From NCBI GenBank assembly GCA_945901935.1, contig CAMDLX010000003.1, positions 1 through 64,000 on the forward strand: a stretch of 64,000 nt of DNA, read 5' to 3'. The notes below the pieces were generated by a model. It saw only the letters and a program-made list of their open reading frames with translations, had not been told where the DNA came from and did no database searches. The stretch comes from Bifidobacterium breve. Its GTDB lineage: Bacteria > Actinomycetota > Acidimicrobiia > Acidimicrobiales > Microtrichaceae. Positions within the stretch are counted from its first letter, which is position 1; every line of letters begins with the position of its first letter. Positions 42,429 to 50,429 of the stretch are shown in pieces. Position numbers and translations under genes: made by a program.

Positions 42429-44132
42429 TTAGGAGGTGAGCAAGAATGAGGCGGCAAGCGGGCCGCCGCCGGCAGCAGCAATACCAACTTGCGGAGTTCC
42501 ACCCGAGGGAAGGGTGCACTGACGTTCACCGGCCTCACCCCACAGCTGCAAGCAAGCCTCATGCAGGAATCCAAACCCATGCAGGCGGCCAGCAGAAAGT
42601 TGGCCTCCGTGAGTATTCAGGGCAACTCCCCCAGAGCGACCAGCTGCTTCACGAGCGATGCGCTCACCGCCGTCGACAAAAGGACCGCCCTCACCTTTGC
42701 CGCAGAACCCCAGCGCCTCGAGCCAGCACAACGCAATAAAGCTGAACCCGTCATAGAGCTCTGCAACATCAACATCTCCGGGCTTCAGATCGGTGCGTTC
42801 CCACATCATCGCCGAGGCATCACGCAGTGCCATTGTGGTCAGATCATCGAACTGGTCCCAGCTCGGGCGACCCCGCAGGGCGGTTCCCATCGCCTCGATC
42901 TTGATGGGTGCCTTACGTAAGTCATCTGCGGAATCACTCCGGGACACGATGAAGGCCGTGGACCCATCAGCTGGAACGTCGCAGTCATACAGGCACAGGG
43001 GATCAGAGATCATGCGAACATCCAGGTAATCCTGAAGCGACATGGGGCTGCGGTAGATCGCCTGGGGATTTACCTGCGCGTTTCGCCTGGAGTTCAGTGC
43101 AATCCAAGCCAGCTGTTCTCTGGTTGTTCCAAACTCACAGAAGTGACGATTGGCCATCATGCCAATCCAATTTGCAGCCGAGGGCGCACCGAACGGCAGC
43201 GTCCATTGCATAAAGCTGTCAGCTCGATACCCGCCACCACCGCCACCGCCCATCGTGACCGAGGACCGACTCCGATCGCCTTGAGCCGAGGCCTCCCAGA
43301 CAGTTCGGAAACACAGCACATGCGAACACAGTCCGGTTGCAACCGCGGCCACAGCGTTTGCCACTGCACCGAGTTGGCCAGGCAGTTCAAGGCCACCGGA
43401 AAACCAATTCAGCTCAAGACGTAGTGCGTCTTGAAGTTCTGTTATACCCACACCCGAAAACCCTGGAGGGACATTCATGTTGCCGGGGTAGGTAGCAAGA
43501 CCATCTATTTGTGAACGGTCCAGCCCCGCGTCTTCAATCGCTCGGAGGGCCGCCTCAATGGTGAGGTCCAGAGGCTGCCGGTAGATTCTGCGCCCGATCT
43601 GCGACTGGCCGATGCCAGAAATGACTGCCTGCCGCTCGCCAATATGCGACCAAGTTCTTGGTTCTGGTGCAACAAAAGCAACAGCGGCTGAGTCAGTCGA
43701 ATTTGCAGTCAGATCCTGTTCGAAAAAGGGAAGCCAGACGGCATCTTCGCCATCTCCGTACTTCTCGAACAACACCTTGACTGCCTGACCAATCGCAACA
43801 TCTTCAGGGTCGGTTCCGACCAGATTGGTGGTCAGTCTCAACCCTGGCTGATCTGCCAATTCGATAATCGCAACCACGTAAGGCGGATCCAAATCCGGGT
43901 ACCACAGCTGCCGGTTGATCGTGAACGCATGGACAACTCCCCGACCCGAGGACACCTGAGGTGCAACTTCGGTACTGAGGCATGCTGGGCAGATGGGGGC
44001 TGGCGGGTGAATCCATTCACCACACGGGGCGCACTGCAAAAAGCACAGCTCTTCACGCTCTCCCCCGGTCCAGAAATGCTGATTCTCTTCAGTCACTCGT
44101 GGAAGTACCCGGAAGGGCTGAGGCGTGCTCAT
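42429..44132 (-). CDS. DUF35-thiolase fusion protein, candidate CoA-thioester retro-aldolase
   Basis: A 567-residue fusion. The N-terminal DUF35 unit (residues about 15-135) has a zinc ribbon with C34, C37, C48 and C51 (QCAPCGEW, ICPACL) and an OB-fold (GRGVVHAFTINRQLW). A thiolase fold follows from about residue 155. The usual cysteine motif is replaced by NWFSGGLELPGQLG. Later motifs ELYDGFSFI and NTHGGQLSAGRLHGFG match Ltp2-like aldolases. The covalent joining of the two partners of an Ltp2/ChsH2-DUF35-type complex suggests side-chain C-C cleavage of a 3-hydroxyacyl-CoA. ATG 44132 overlaps nothing, two bases after the CMD gene stop; a longer frame is rejected. Confidence 0.87.
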   Translation of the reverse strand: MSTPQPFRVLPRVTEENQHFWTGGEREELCFLQCAPCGEWIHPPAPICPACLSTEVAPQVSSGRGVVHAFTINRQLWYPDLDPPYVVAIIELADQPGLRLTTNLVGTDPEDVAIGQAVKVLFEKYGDGEDAVWLPFFEQDLTANSTDSAAVAFVAPEPRTWSHIGERQAVISGIGQSQIGRRIYRQPLDLTIEAALRAIEDAGLDRSQIDGLATYPGNMNVPPGFSGVGITELQDALRLELNWFSGGLELPGQLGAVANAVAAVATGLCSHVLCFRTVWEASAQGDRSRSSVTMGGGGGGGYRADSFMQWTLPFGAPSAANWIGMMANRHFCEFGTTREQLAWIALNSRRNAQVNPQAIYRSPMSLQDYLDVRMISDPLCLYDCDVPADGSTAFIVSRSDSADDLRKAPIKIEAMGTALRGRPSWDQFDDLTTMALRDASAMMWERTDLKPGDVDVAELYDGFSFIALCWLEALGFCGKGEGGPFVDGGERIAREAAGRSGGVALNTHGGQLSAGRLHGFGFLHEACLQLWGEAGERQCTLPSGGTPQVGIAAAGGGPLAASFLLTS

Positions 44133-44133
44133 T

Positions 44134-44502
44134 TCACTCCTCGGAAATCGCTTGCCGGCCCTCTTCGAACCCCTCTTGCGCAAAGGGCAACATTTCTCGT
44201 GCCGGTACCAGCCCAAAGCTCGGTTGGGTCAGCACCATCGTGCCGAGTACTTCTTGCCAGGTTGCTCCGAACTCTGCTGCCAGCATCGCGTGCCGGCGAA
44301 CCGCTGGCCCATGACGCAAAATCACTGTGCAAGCCAAGCGAATGAGTTCGTGGGTCTTGCGATCGATCCCTGGCAAGCCGTCCAGAGCCGAGAGATAGCC
44401 CGACAACCCTTCTGCAAGCGCCGGGAACGCTTCTTGCATAGAGCCGAGTTCGTCTCGAAACTCGCCCTGGTTGTCTGCTTGAGCGTTGGGTTGACCAGCC
44501 AT
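44134..44502 (-). CDS. Carboxymuconolactone decarboxylase family protein
   Basis: A 122-residue helical protein of the CMD/AhpD superfamily: IDRKTHELIRLACTVILRHG and RRHAMLAAEFGATWQEV. The AhpD-type CxxC pair is absent, so it is nearer the decarboxylase or unknown-function branch than the peroxidase branch. ATG 44502 has GGAG six bases upstream and gives a normal family N-terminus; upstream in-frame ATGs at 44514, 44532 and 44550 fall in an 18-bp tandem repeat and would add MELTFQ/K repeats. It lies between the SDR and the DUF35-thiolase gene, in one unit read from site 11. Confidence 0.8.
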   Translation of the reverse strand: MAGQPNAQADNQGEFRDELGSMQEAFPALAEGLSGYLSALDGLPGIDRKTHELIRLACTVILRHGPAVRRHAMLAAEFGATWQEVLGTMVLTQPSFGLVPAREMLPFAQEGFEEGRQAISEE

Positions 44503-44508
44503 GACCTT

Positions 44509-44562
44509 CTCCATTTTGAAAGTGAGCTCCATCTGGAACGTGAGCTCCATCTTGAACTTGAG
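44509..44562. repeat. Three tandem 18-bp units in a gene leader
   Basis: Units 44509-44526, 44527-44544 and 44545-44562 (plus-strand consensus CTCCATCTTGAACGTGAG). On the minus strand each unit contains ATGGAG, so three in-frame ATG codons and three GGAG elements precede the CMD start at 44502. The 18-base period keeps the reading frame. Confidence 0.85.
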
Positions 44563-44571
44563 TTTCCAGCA

Positions 44572-45480
44572 TCAGTCGCGGGCCTGATCTTGGCTGAGAC
44601 CTTTCGGCATCACCATCCCCACAGGCTGCAGGTGCTGTCCCAGCATCGTATCGAACTGCTCCACTACGCCGGGTACGTCCCAGCCTCCGTCACGATGCAT
44701 CCAAGCTATTTGCTTCGGATGCTGAAAGATCGTGTAGCTAAAGTCGGTGCGCCCGAAGATCTGTCCGTTCACGTGTCCCGCCTGCTCAGAAGCAAGAAAT
44801 GCGATGAGTGGAGCATTGAGCGAAGGGTCCAAGGTCGCCGGCATCTCTGCGACCGCATCCGCATCGGAAAGGTCCGCAGTCATTCGAGTAACACCGGCGG
44901 GTGCGAGGGCGTTTACGGTGATCCCCGACTTTGCAAGCTCGAGTGCCCACACAAACGTCATCCCCATAATCCCCGCCTTAGCGGCCCCGTAGTTAGTTTG
45001 GCCAAAGTTGCCCCTCAGTCCAGCAGATGAGGTGATGTTCAAGATGCGCCCGTACCCCGCCTCTTTCATGATCGGAGCAGCGTGGCGCGTCAGGTTGAAC
45101 GTGCCTTTCAGATGCGTTCCAATCACTGCATCAAAATCCTCTTCTTGCATTTTGACCAGTGTTCGATCTCGAACGATCCCAGCGTTGTTGACCAAGATGT
45201 CGATCCGCCCAAACTGCTCGATGGCCGTGTTCACAATTCGACCAGCCGCCTCGAAATCTGCCACTGACTCATACGCAGCTACTGCCCTGCCGCCCGCTGC
45301 TTCTATCTCGGCCACCACCTGCCCAGCCGGGTCGTCCTCGGTGGAGTCTCCTCGCAGAGTGACCCCAAGGTCATTGACGACTACTGCAGCACCTTCGCTC
45401 GCCAAGGCAAGCGCGAACTCGCGCCCGAGCCCTCGTCCCGACCCAGTCACCACTGCTACTCGGTCCTGTAAAATCCCCAT
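44572..45480 (-). CDS. Short-chain dehydrogenase/reductase, 3-hydroxyacyl-CoA type (second copy)
   Basis: A 302-residue SDR of the HSD17B4/MFE-2-like group: TGSGRGLG, VVNDLGVT, NNAG, ITSSAG and YGAAK. The C-terminal extension runs past the core, ending MPKGLSQDQARD. It probably oxidises a 3-hydroxyacyl-CoA, in step with the aldolase-like fusion downstream. ATG 45480 is chosen because the protein begins there with the family start (MGILQDRVAVV); the longer frame runs into palindrome site 11. TTAGCT (45545-45540) is the likely -10 box. Confidence 0.9.
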   Translation of the reverse strand: MGILQDRVAVVTGSGRGLGREFALALASEGAAVVVNDLGVTLRGDSTEDDPAGQVVAEIEAAGGRAVAAYESVADFEAAGRIVNTAIEQFGRIDILVNNAGIVRDRTLVKMQEEDFDAVIGTHLKGTFNLTRHAAPIMKEAGYGRILNITSSAGLRGNFGQTNYGAAKAGIMGMTFVWALELAKSGITVNALAPAGVTRMTADLSDADAVAEMPATLDPSLNAPLIAFLASEQAGHVNGQIFGRTDFSYTIFQHPKQIAWMHRDGGWDVPGVVEQFDTMLGQHLQPVGMVMPKGLSQDQARD

Positions 45481-45546
45481 GCTTGAATCCTTCCCGGCGG
45501 GCGTGAACACCCGTGGCCGCATCGTAGTCACCTGCGGCGAGCTAAA

Positions 45547-45562
45547 CTGACGCAAGCGTCAG
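45547..45562. promoter_or_regulatory. Operator-like palindrome, site 11
   Basis: CTGACGCAAGCGTCAG with A/T-rich flanks AAA and TTT, between the divergent SDR (45480) and hot-dog protein (45596). TTAGCT abuts it on the minus side; the plus gene has AGGGGG ahead of its GTG. Confidence 0.83.
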
Positions 45563-45595
45563 TTTGTTGGCGTTTCACACTGACTAGGGGGATTC

Positions 45596-46045
45596 GTGGC
45601 GCTCACGGAATTGATCGGGACTGATCTAGGCACCCAAACCATCCGCATAGAACAGGGCCCCGTTCGGGCCTTTGCTTCGGCGGTGAAGGACGACCCCGAT
45701 AGATACACCGGTGAACAAGCAAACACACCACCAACATGGCCATTCGTGATGAGCTACTGGGGCTCATCCGGGACCGGTGGGGCGGCCGGATTACCAATGG
45801 ACAAACTGCGTGGGCCGGGGCGCATGATCCTTCACGGCGAGCAAGAGTTTGAGTACAGCCGCTCACCACTCGTTGGGGAGACGCTCACTGGCACTGGCAG
45901 CATTTCGGATGTGTACGAGCGCGAAACAGGCTCCGCCGTCATGGAGTTCTACGTGCGAGAGATGAACTGGCGTGATGAATCGGGCAGCCCTGTGGTGACA
46001 GAGCGGTTCACCCTGATCGTGCGCCGCAAGAAAGAGACGGCCTAG
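45596..46045 (+). CDS. FAS1-like/MaoC N-terminal dehydratase subunit (hot-dog fold)
   Basis: A 149-residue hot-dog protein (N-terminal IGTDLGTQTIRIEQGPVRAF, then GRMILHGEQEFEYSRSPLVG) of the FAS1-like dehydratase group. The D-x-N-P-x-H catalytic motif is absent, so it is probably the structural or substrate-binding half of a heteromeric hydratase whose active partner could be the MaoC protein at 36210. The GTG start has AGGGGG upstream. The FadE ATG follows three bases after its stop. Confidence 0.82.
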   Translation: MALTELIGTDLGTQTIRIEQGPVRAFASAVKDDPDRYTGEQANTPPTWPFVMSYWGSSGTGGAAGLPMDKLRGPGRMILHGEQEFEYSRSPLVGETLTGTGSISDVYERETGSAVMEFYVREMNWRDESGSPVVTERFTLIVRRKKETA

Positions 46046-46048
46046 ACC

Positions 46049-47272
46049 ATGGCCGGAGCGGTTGGTCACGATCCCTATGAAGAGACCGAGGACCAACTCG
46101 CTCTTCGAGAGCTGGCTCGCAGCGTAGCGATTCGTGTCGTTGAACCAAGCGCCGCACAAGGCGATCAGACTGGCGAACCACCGCTCGCAGCCGCTCAGGC
46201 CATGGCTCAGGCGGATCTCTTGCGGGTCACGATCGGTGAGGAGTGGGGCGGGTTTGGCTACGGGGACGTCGAAGCTTCAATCGTTCTTGAAGAGATTGCT
46301 CGAGCAGATGTCTCAACTGCAATCTGGTGTCAGCTCACCTTCAACGGCCCGCCACGAGGTATCGAACATCTTGGACCTCCCGCAATGAAAGAGCGTTGGC
46401 TTCCCGCGGTTGCTTCCGGCGAGGCATTGCTTTCTATCGGTATTACCGAACCCGACGCTGGGTCAGCAGTGCAAGACATGCGCACCTCTCTCACCGACAC
46501 GGGCAACGGGACTTACCTTCTGAACGGCTACAAGAACTACTCGACTCTGGGTCACGCGGCCCACGGAATCCTGGTCTGGTGTCGTTGGCCCGGTGGCTCT
46601 GGAGCCCGCGGTATCGGTGCAGTACTCATCGAGATGGACCGGCCCGGGGTGGCACTCACTGGGGTACATCACTCCATGGGAGTGCATGCCGCAACCGAGG
46701 CAGAGATTGCATTCGAGGATGTCCAGATTGCAGCAGATGATGTTCTGATCGCTGGGCAGCCTGAGGACACATCTGCATTCAAACTCCTCCTCTCGCATCT
46801 CAATCACGAACGCTGCGGAAATGCATCCATGTGTATCGGCGCGGCTCAGGGTTCTTTGGAATACGCCACGCGTTACCTGAATGAACGAGTGATTGGCGGA
46901 CGGGCATTAGCTGATCTTCAAGGCCTTCAGTGGAAGCTGGCCGAGATGGCCATCGAGCTTGACGGAGCCCGCCTGCTGCTACGTCGCGCTGTTCACTTGG
47001 CGGGAGCTGGCGGAACGCCCCCGGCAATGGAAACAGCCATGGCAAAAACCGCAGCGAACAGAGCAGCAAAGCACGTGTGCGACGAGGCCATCCAACTGCT
47101 CGGGGGCTACGGATACAGCCGCGAATACCCCGTGGAGCGCGTGTATCGAGATATCCGCGGCTTATGCATTGGGGCAGGCACCATCGAGGCGCAGTTGAAT
47201 TACATCGGCAGTAACGTGGCTCGCGGTCGCACCTCAAACTCACCCGGCTGGATTCCCCAGAACTTCACATGA
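46049..47272 (+). CDS. Acyl-CoA dehydrogenase family protein
   Basis: A 407-residue FadE-like flavoprotein. Visible segments are GITEPDAGSAVQDMRT, GYKNYSTLGHAAHGIL, LNHERCGNASMCIG and C-terminal RGLCIGAGTIEAQLNYIGSN. The C-terminus differs from the GTSEIQ type of the other FadEs here (AGTIEAQ), placing it in a separate subgroup. It is coupled to the downstream ligase by an ATGA overlap at 47269. Confidence 0.88.
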   Translation: MAGAVGHDPYEETEDQLALRELARSVAIRVVEPSAAQGDQTGEPPLAAAQAMAQADLLRVTIGEEWGGFGYGDVEASIVLEEIARADVSTAIWCQLTFNGPPRGIEHLGPPAMKERWLPAVASGEALLSIGITEPDAGSAVQDMRTSLTDTGNGTYLLNGYKNYSTLGHAAHGILVWCRWPGGSGARGIGAVLIEMDRPGVALTGVHHSMGVHAATEAEIAFEDVQIAADDVLIAGQPEDTSAFKLLLSHLNHERCGNASMCIGAAQGSLEYATRYLNERVIGGRALADLQGLQWKLAEMAIELDGARLLLRRAVHLAGAGGTPPAMETAMAKTAANRAAKHVCDEAIQLLGGYGYSREYPVERVYRDIRGLCIGAGTIEAQLNYIGSNVARGRTSNSPGWIPQNFT

Positions 47273-48675
47273 CACATGCTGGACTGGCTCCAACCTGGCT
47301 GCAGGTAGACCACTCCCCTTCTGCGGCCTCGCTGAGCAACATCGCCCCGAGCGACACTCGCATTCACCGCCTAGCTGGAGGGCTCCGCACACTTGGGGTA
47401 CGCCCAGGAGACCTAGTCTCATGGCAGCTCCCCAATAGTACGGAGGCGGCCCTGCTGCTCTGGGCCTGCTGGCAACTCGGTGCGACTGCAGTCCCGCTAC
47501 ATCATCGAGCATCCGCTCAAGAGGTCGACGTCATGCTGGCAGCAATTCCAGATGCATTCAGCATCACAGCCAGCGAAACACAGCACATGATTCGCACCGA
47601 ATCAGCGTTACTCGAAGTGGTTCCACCTCCGTACGGTATTGCTCTCATTCTGCATACTTCCGGGTCTTCAGGTTCCCCAAAAGCCGTGATTCATACTCAT
47701 GACTCGCTCTACTTCAAAGCGAAGAGCATGGCTCAGGTCCACGCCCTCGGGGCAGAAGATGTTGTGCTCATGCCTGCACCGATGGCTCACATCTCGGGAA
47801 TCTTGAACGGGGTGACCTTGGTAGCAGCAGCAGGCATGAGGAGCGTGCTGATGAATCGTTGGGACCCCGAGCGAGCGCTCGCCCTCATTGCGGCCGAGCG
47901 AGTCAGCTTCATGGTCGGACCACCGACGTTCTTCTTGAGTCTGCTCCAAACCTCGGGGTTCACCTCTGAGAAGGTGAGATCACTCCGCCTGATCTCAGCA
48001 GGTGGCACGGGTGTGAGTCCCGCATTCTGCGAAGAAATCAGTCAGCGTTTTTCGGCAGTGGTCAAGCGAAGCTACGGATCTACAGAAGCCCCAACGGTCA
48101 CCACCTCTTGGGCGGGAGACCCAAGCGAGTGCATGCACGCCACTGATGGTCGAGCAACACCAGGCACTCAGCTCCGGCTGAGTGAGACGGGCGAACTTCA
48201 ACTGCGAGGAGATGGACTCTTTGCGGGCTACACCGATGCAGCGCTCACCGCTCAGAGCATCACCGCGGATGACTGGTTCTGCACGGGGGATCTGGCGCAG
48301 ATCACCGACGGATGGATCACCGTAACTGGACGAACCTCGTCGATGATCATCCGAGGCGGCGAAAACATCAGTCCCACGCAAGTTGAATCAATTCTCACTG
48401 CTCATCCTGACGTGTTGCAGGCAGTTGTAGTGGGCTTGAAGGATGCTCGGCTCGGTCAGCGGGTGGCCGCAGCGCTCACCACTCGAAACGGCTTGCCTTT
48501 TGGTCTTGAGGATTGTCACCGCTGGTGTGCCGAGCAGGGGCTGAGTCGCTTCAAATGGCCCGAGGTGATCCACCGAGTCGAAACCATTCCATTGCTGGGA
48601 TCAGGCAAAGCTGACCTCGTCGCAGTGCGCGAACTCCTCGAGCAGAGTTCCGGCGCTAGCTCACAGACTTCTTAA
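47269..48675 (+). CDS. Acyl-CoA synthetase/AMP-binding protein
   Basis: A 468-residue ANL ligase, on the short side. The P-loop reads LHTSGSSGSPKAVIHTH, A5 is YGSTEAP, the hinge CTGDLAQITDGWITVTGR, and the C-terminal lysine lies in LLGSGKADLVA. It likely activates a carboxylic acid for the FadE encoded upstream. It is convergent with the CoA-transferase gene and overlaps its end by four bases, so no intrinsic terminator fits between them. Confidence 0.88.
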   Translation: MTHAGLAPTWLQVDHSPSAASLSNIAPSDTRIHRLAGGLRTLGVRPGDLVSWQLPNSTEAALLLWACWQLGATAVPLHHRASAQEVDVMLAAIPDAFSITASETQHMIRTESALLEVVPPPYGIALILHTSGSSGSPKAVIHTHDSLYFKAKSMAQVHALGAEDVVLMPAPMAHISGILNGVTLVAAAGMRSVLMNRWDPERALALIAAERVSFMVGPPTFFLSLLQTSGFTSEKVRSLRLISAGGTGVSPAFCEEISQRFSAVVKRSYGSTEAPTVTTSWAGDPSECMHATDGRATPGTQLRLSETGELQLRGDGLFAGYTDAALTAQSITADDWFCTGDLAQITDGWITVTGRTSSMIIRGGENISPTQVESILTAHPDVLQAVVVGLKDARLGQRVAAALTTRNGLPFGLEDCHRWCAEQGLSRFKWPEVIHRVETIPLLGSGKADLVAVRELLEQSSGASSQTS

Positions 48676-50402
48676 GGACGCAGAAAGAACCCCTGAGGAT
48701 CCCACCCGCGAAGACGTTGAAGCTCCTGTGCTGTTGGTGGTTCAAGTTCTACGCAGTCGTCAGCAATGACAAGGTCCCAGCCGAGCCGCTCACGAATCGT
48801 TGCCTCCATACCGGAAGCGACTGCAATCAACTCGAAGAGCGTCCGGCTACTTCCTGCTTCCCCGTTCGCAGTTTCTCGCCTACGGAACACTCCCAATTCG
48901 GTCGCAATTCTGGTCACCCGGTCCCCCGGTGACGTGATGTACGGAACCTGACTCACGGTTCGCTTTGCGCTCAGCGTGGTCACAATCACGACCTCGTCGG
49001 CTGTGGTTGCAACATCGTTGCCTCCTCCTGATCCCACCAAAAAAACCTTGCCCGGAATAACGGTGGAATTGATGTTTCCTGCAGCGTCAACCTGAGCCGC
49101 ACCAAGACAGGCAACGCAGCTGGTATTGGGGCCGGGAATCATCGCCCCCAGCACCCAATCACTATCCGCCAGCATGGTCGCCGATGGGAAGGCTCGGTGA
49201 TTAAACACAAAAGGGTCAGCAAGAGTGGGTTCATATCCCAGCAAGCCAAGCTCTGCAGTGAGCACAGTTGGGGCGCCGCGTTCACGAGCCATTTCTGCGC
49301 CCAGCCAAGTTGCAAGGTTGGCAACTCCAGCACCTGCGAGCACCGTGTCTGCCTGCGTGGCTACGAGTCGATCGGCGAGTGTGCGCGCACCAAAAATCGC
49401 CGCGCGCTCCCAGTCATTCGCCGGGGAGTCAAGGTCGGGCGGCATCGAAGCCGCCTCGGCTTTCCAGGAGTCGCTCTGAGCGCGCTGGCGCAAACGACTG
49501 ATGCGTTCAGACCCAAGAAGCTCCAGATACTCAGTCTGGTCTGCGGGTTCAAGCACCCATTTGTTAATCCACTCATCGAATGCCGCGTCATCTTGACGGC
49601 TGACCTCTCGAACCTGAGACCAGAACTGCAGGTCTTCTCCGTAGGGCTCGGCCGAAGTAAACCTCCCGTACAGTCCTCCGGGATGAGCTCCGAGCGGACA
49701 CTCTGCAACGGCCAAGACCTGATGGGCTGGGATACGAACGAGGTGGGCCCATGGGCGAATGTCGTCCACAATTCTCTCTACCGTTGCAACCACGCCGCGC
49801 TTGGCAGCGAGGGCGCCCCAGACACCTTCGAGCATTGGCGGGTGAAAGGCGATGTTCCCGGCTGCGTCGGCAATCGCGCCATGCACGAATGCAATATCAG
49901 GAGCGTAGGCCTGCAGCATCCCTACTGTTCCAAATGGTGTGTCCACAGTCGCATAGCCCTGATTTGCCTCCATTGAAGATCCTGCAAGTGAATGAGTCGT
50001 GATGGCCGAAAGGCCTCGGGCTGCGGCCTCCATCCGTTGAGCAAAGCTCAGAAAGGACCAGTGCTCAACCTGCACCTCACCAGAGAGATACGCGGTTCCA
50101 AAGCGAGGGTTGGGACTGAAATTTGGGAACACATCGCCCGAATACCCGGTCACGACCTTGCTGACGAGTCCACCTCGAAAGAACAAGGTGCCCAGGCTCG
50201 ATAAAGACAGCATCACCAGAGTCCACTCTGGGTCCTGACCCCACCACTTTCGAATCAGGGCACGCGCAGCAGCCGACCAGCGGGTATGTGAACACAACAG
50301 GTGCACCGAATCGCCGGCCTGAACATGGCCGATGGCCTCCTCCAAACTGCAGACCTTGTTTGCCCTATTCCCCTGCGACTGATCGAACAGTGACTCATCC
50401 AT
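48672..50402 (-). CDS. Fused CoA-transferase, alpha and beta subunits in one chain
   Basis: A 576-residue protein joining two family I CoA-transferase domains. The N-terminal half (about 1-280) is alpha-like (GGLVSKVVTGYSGDVFPNFS). The C-terminal half (about 330-560) is beta-like, with TVLTAELGLLGYEP near residue 384, whose glutamate is a candidate catalytic residue, and GGGNDVATTADEVVIVTTL. Relatives include glutaconate CoA-transferase and the IpdAB ring-opening hydrolase of steroid catabolism, both normally two-gene. The ATG at 50402 is only seven bases from palindrome site 12, and TAGTGT inside the palindrome lies nine bases upstream, implying a leaderless mRNA. Confidence 0.84.
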   Translation of the reverse strand: MDESLFDQSQGNRANKVCSLEEAIGHVQAGDSVHLLCSHTRWSAAARALIRKWWGQDPEWTLVMLSLSSLGTLFFRGGLVSKVVTGYSGDVFPNFSPNPRFGTAYLSGEVQVEHWSFLSFAQRMEAAARGLSAITTHSLAGSSMEANQGYATVDTPFGTVGMLQAYAPDIAFVHGAIADAAGNIAFHPPMLEGVWGALAAKRGVVATVERIVDDIRPWAHLVRIPAHQVLAVAECPLGAHPGGLYGRFTSAEPYGEDLQFWSQVREVSRQDDAAFDEWINKWVLEPADQTEYLELLGSERISRLRQRAQSDSWKAEAASMPPDLDSPANDWERAAIFGARTLADRLVATQADTVLAGAGVANLATWLGAEMARERGAPTVLTAELGLLGYEPTLADPFVFNHRAFPSATMLADSDWVLGAMIPGPNTSCVACLGAAQVDAAGNINSTVIPGKVFLVGSGGGNDVATTADEVVIVTTLSAKRTVSQVPYITSPGDRVTRIATELGVFRRRETANGEAGSSRTLFELIAVASGMEATIRERLGWDLVIADDCVELEPPTAQELQRLRGWDPQGFFLRP

Positions 50403-50408
50403 ATCTAA

Positions 50409-50424
50409 CTGACACTAACGTCAG
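50409..50424. promoter_or_regulatory. Operator-like palindrome, site 12, filling a 27-bp divergent spacer
   Basis: CTGACACTAACGTCAG. The whole spacer between the CoA-transferase ATG (50402) and the ligase ATG (50430) is 27 bp. TAACGT (50416-50421) is eight bases before the plus start; TAGTGT (50417-50412) is nine bases before the minus start. Both -10-like boxes lie inside the palindrome. Confidence 0.83.
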
Positions 50425-50429
50425 GTTGC

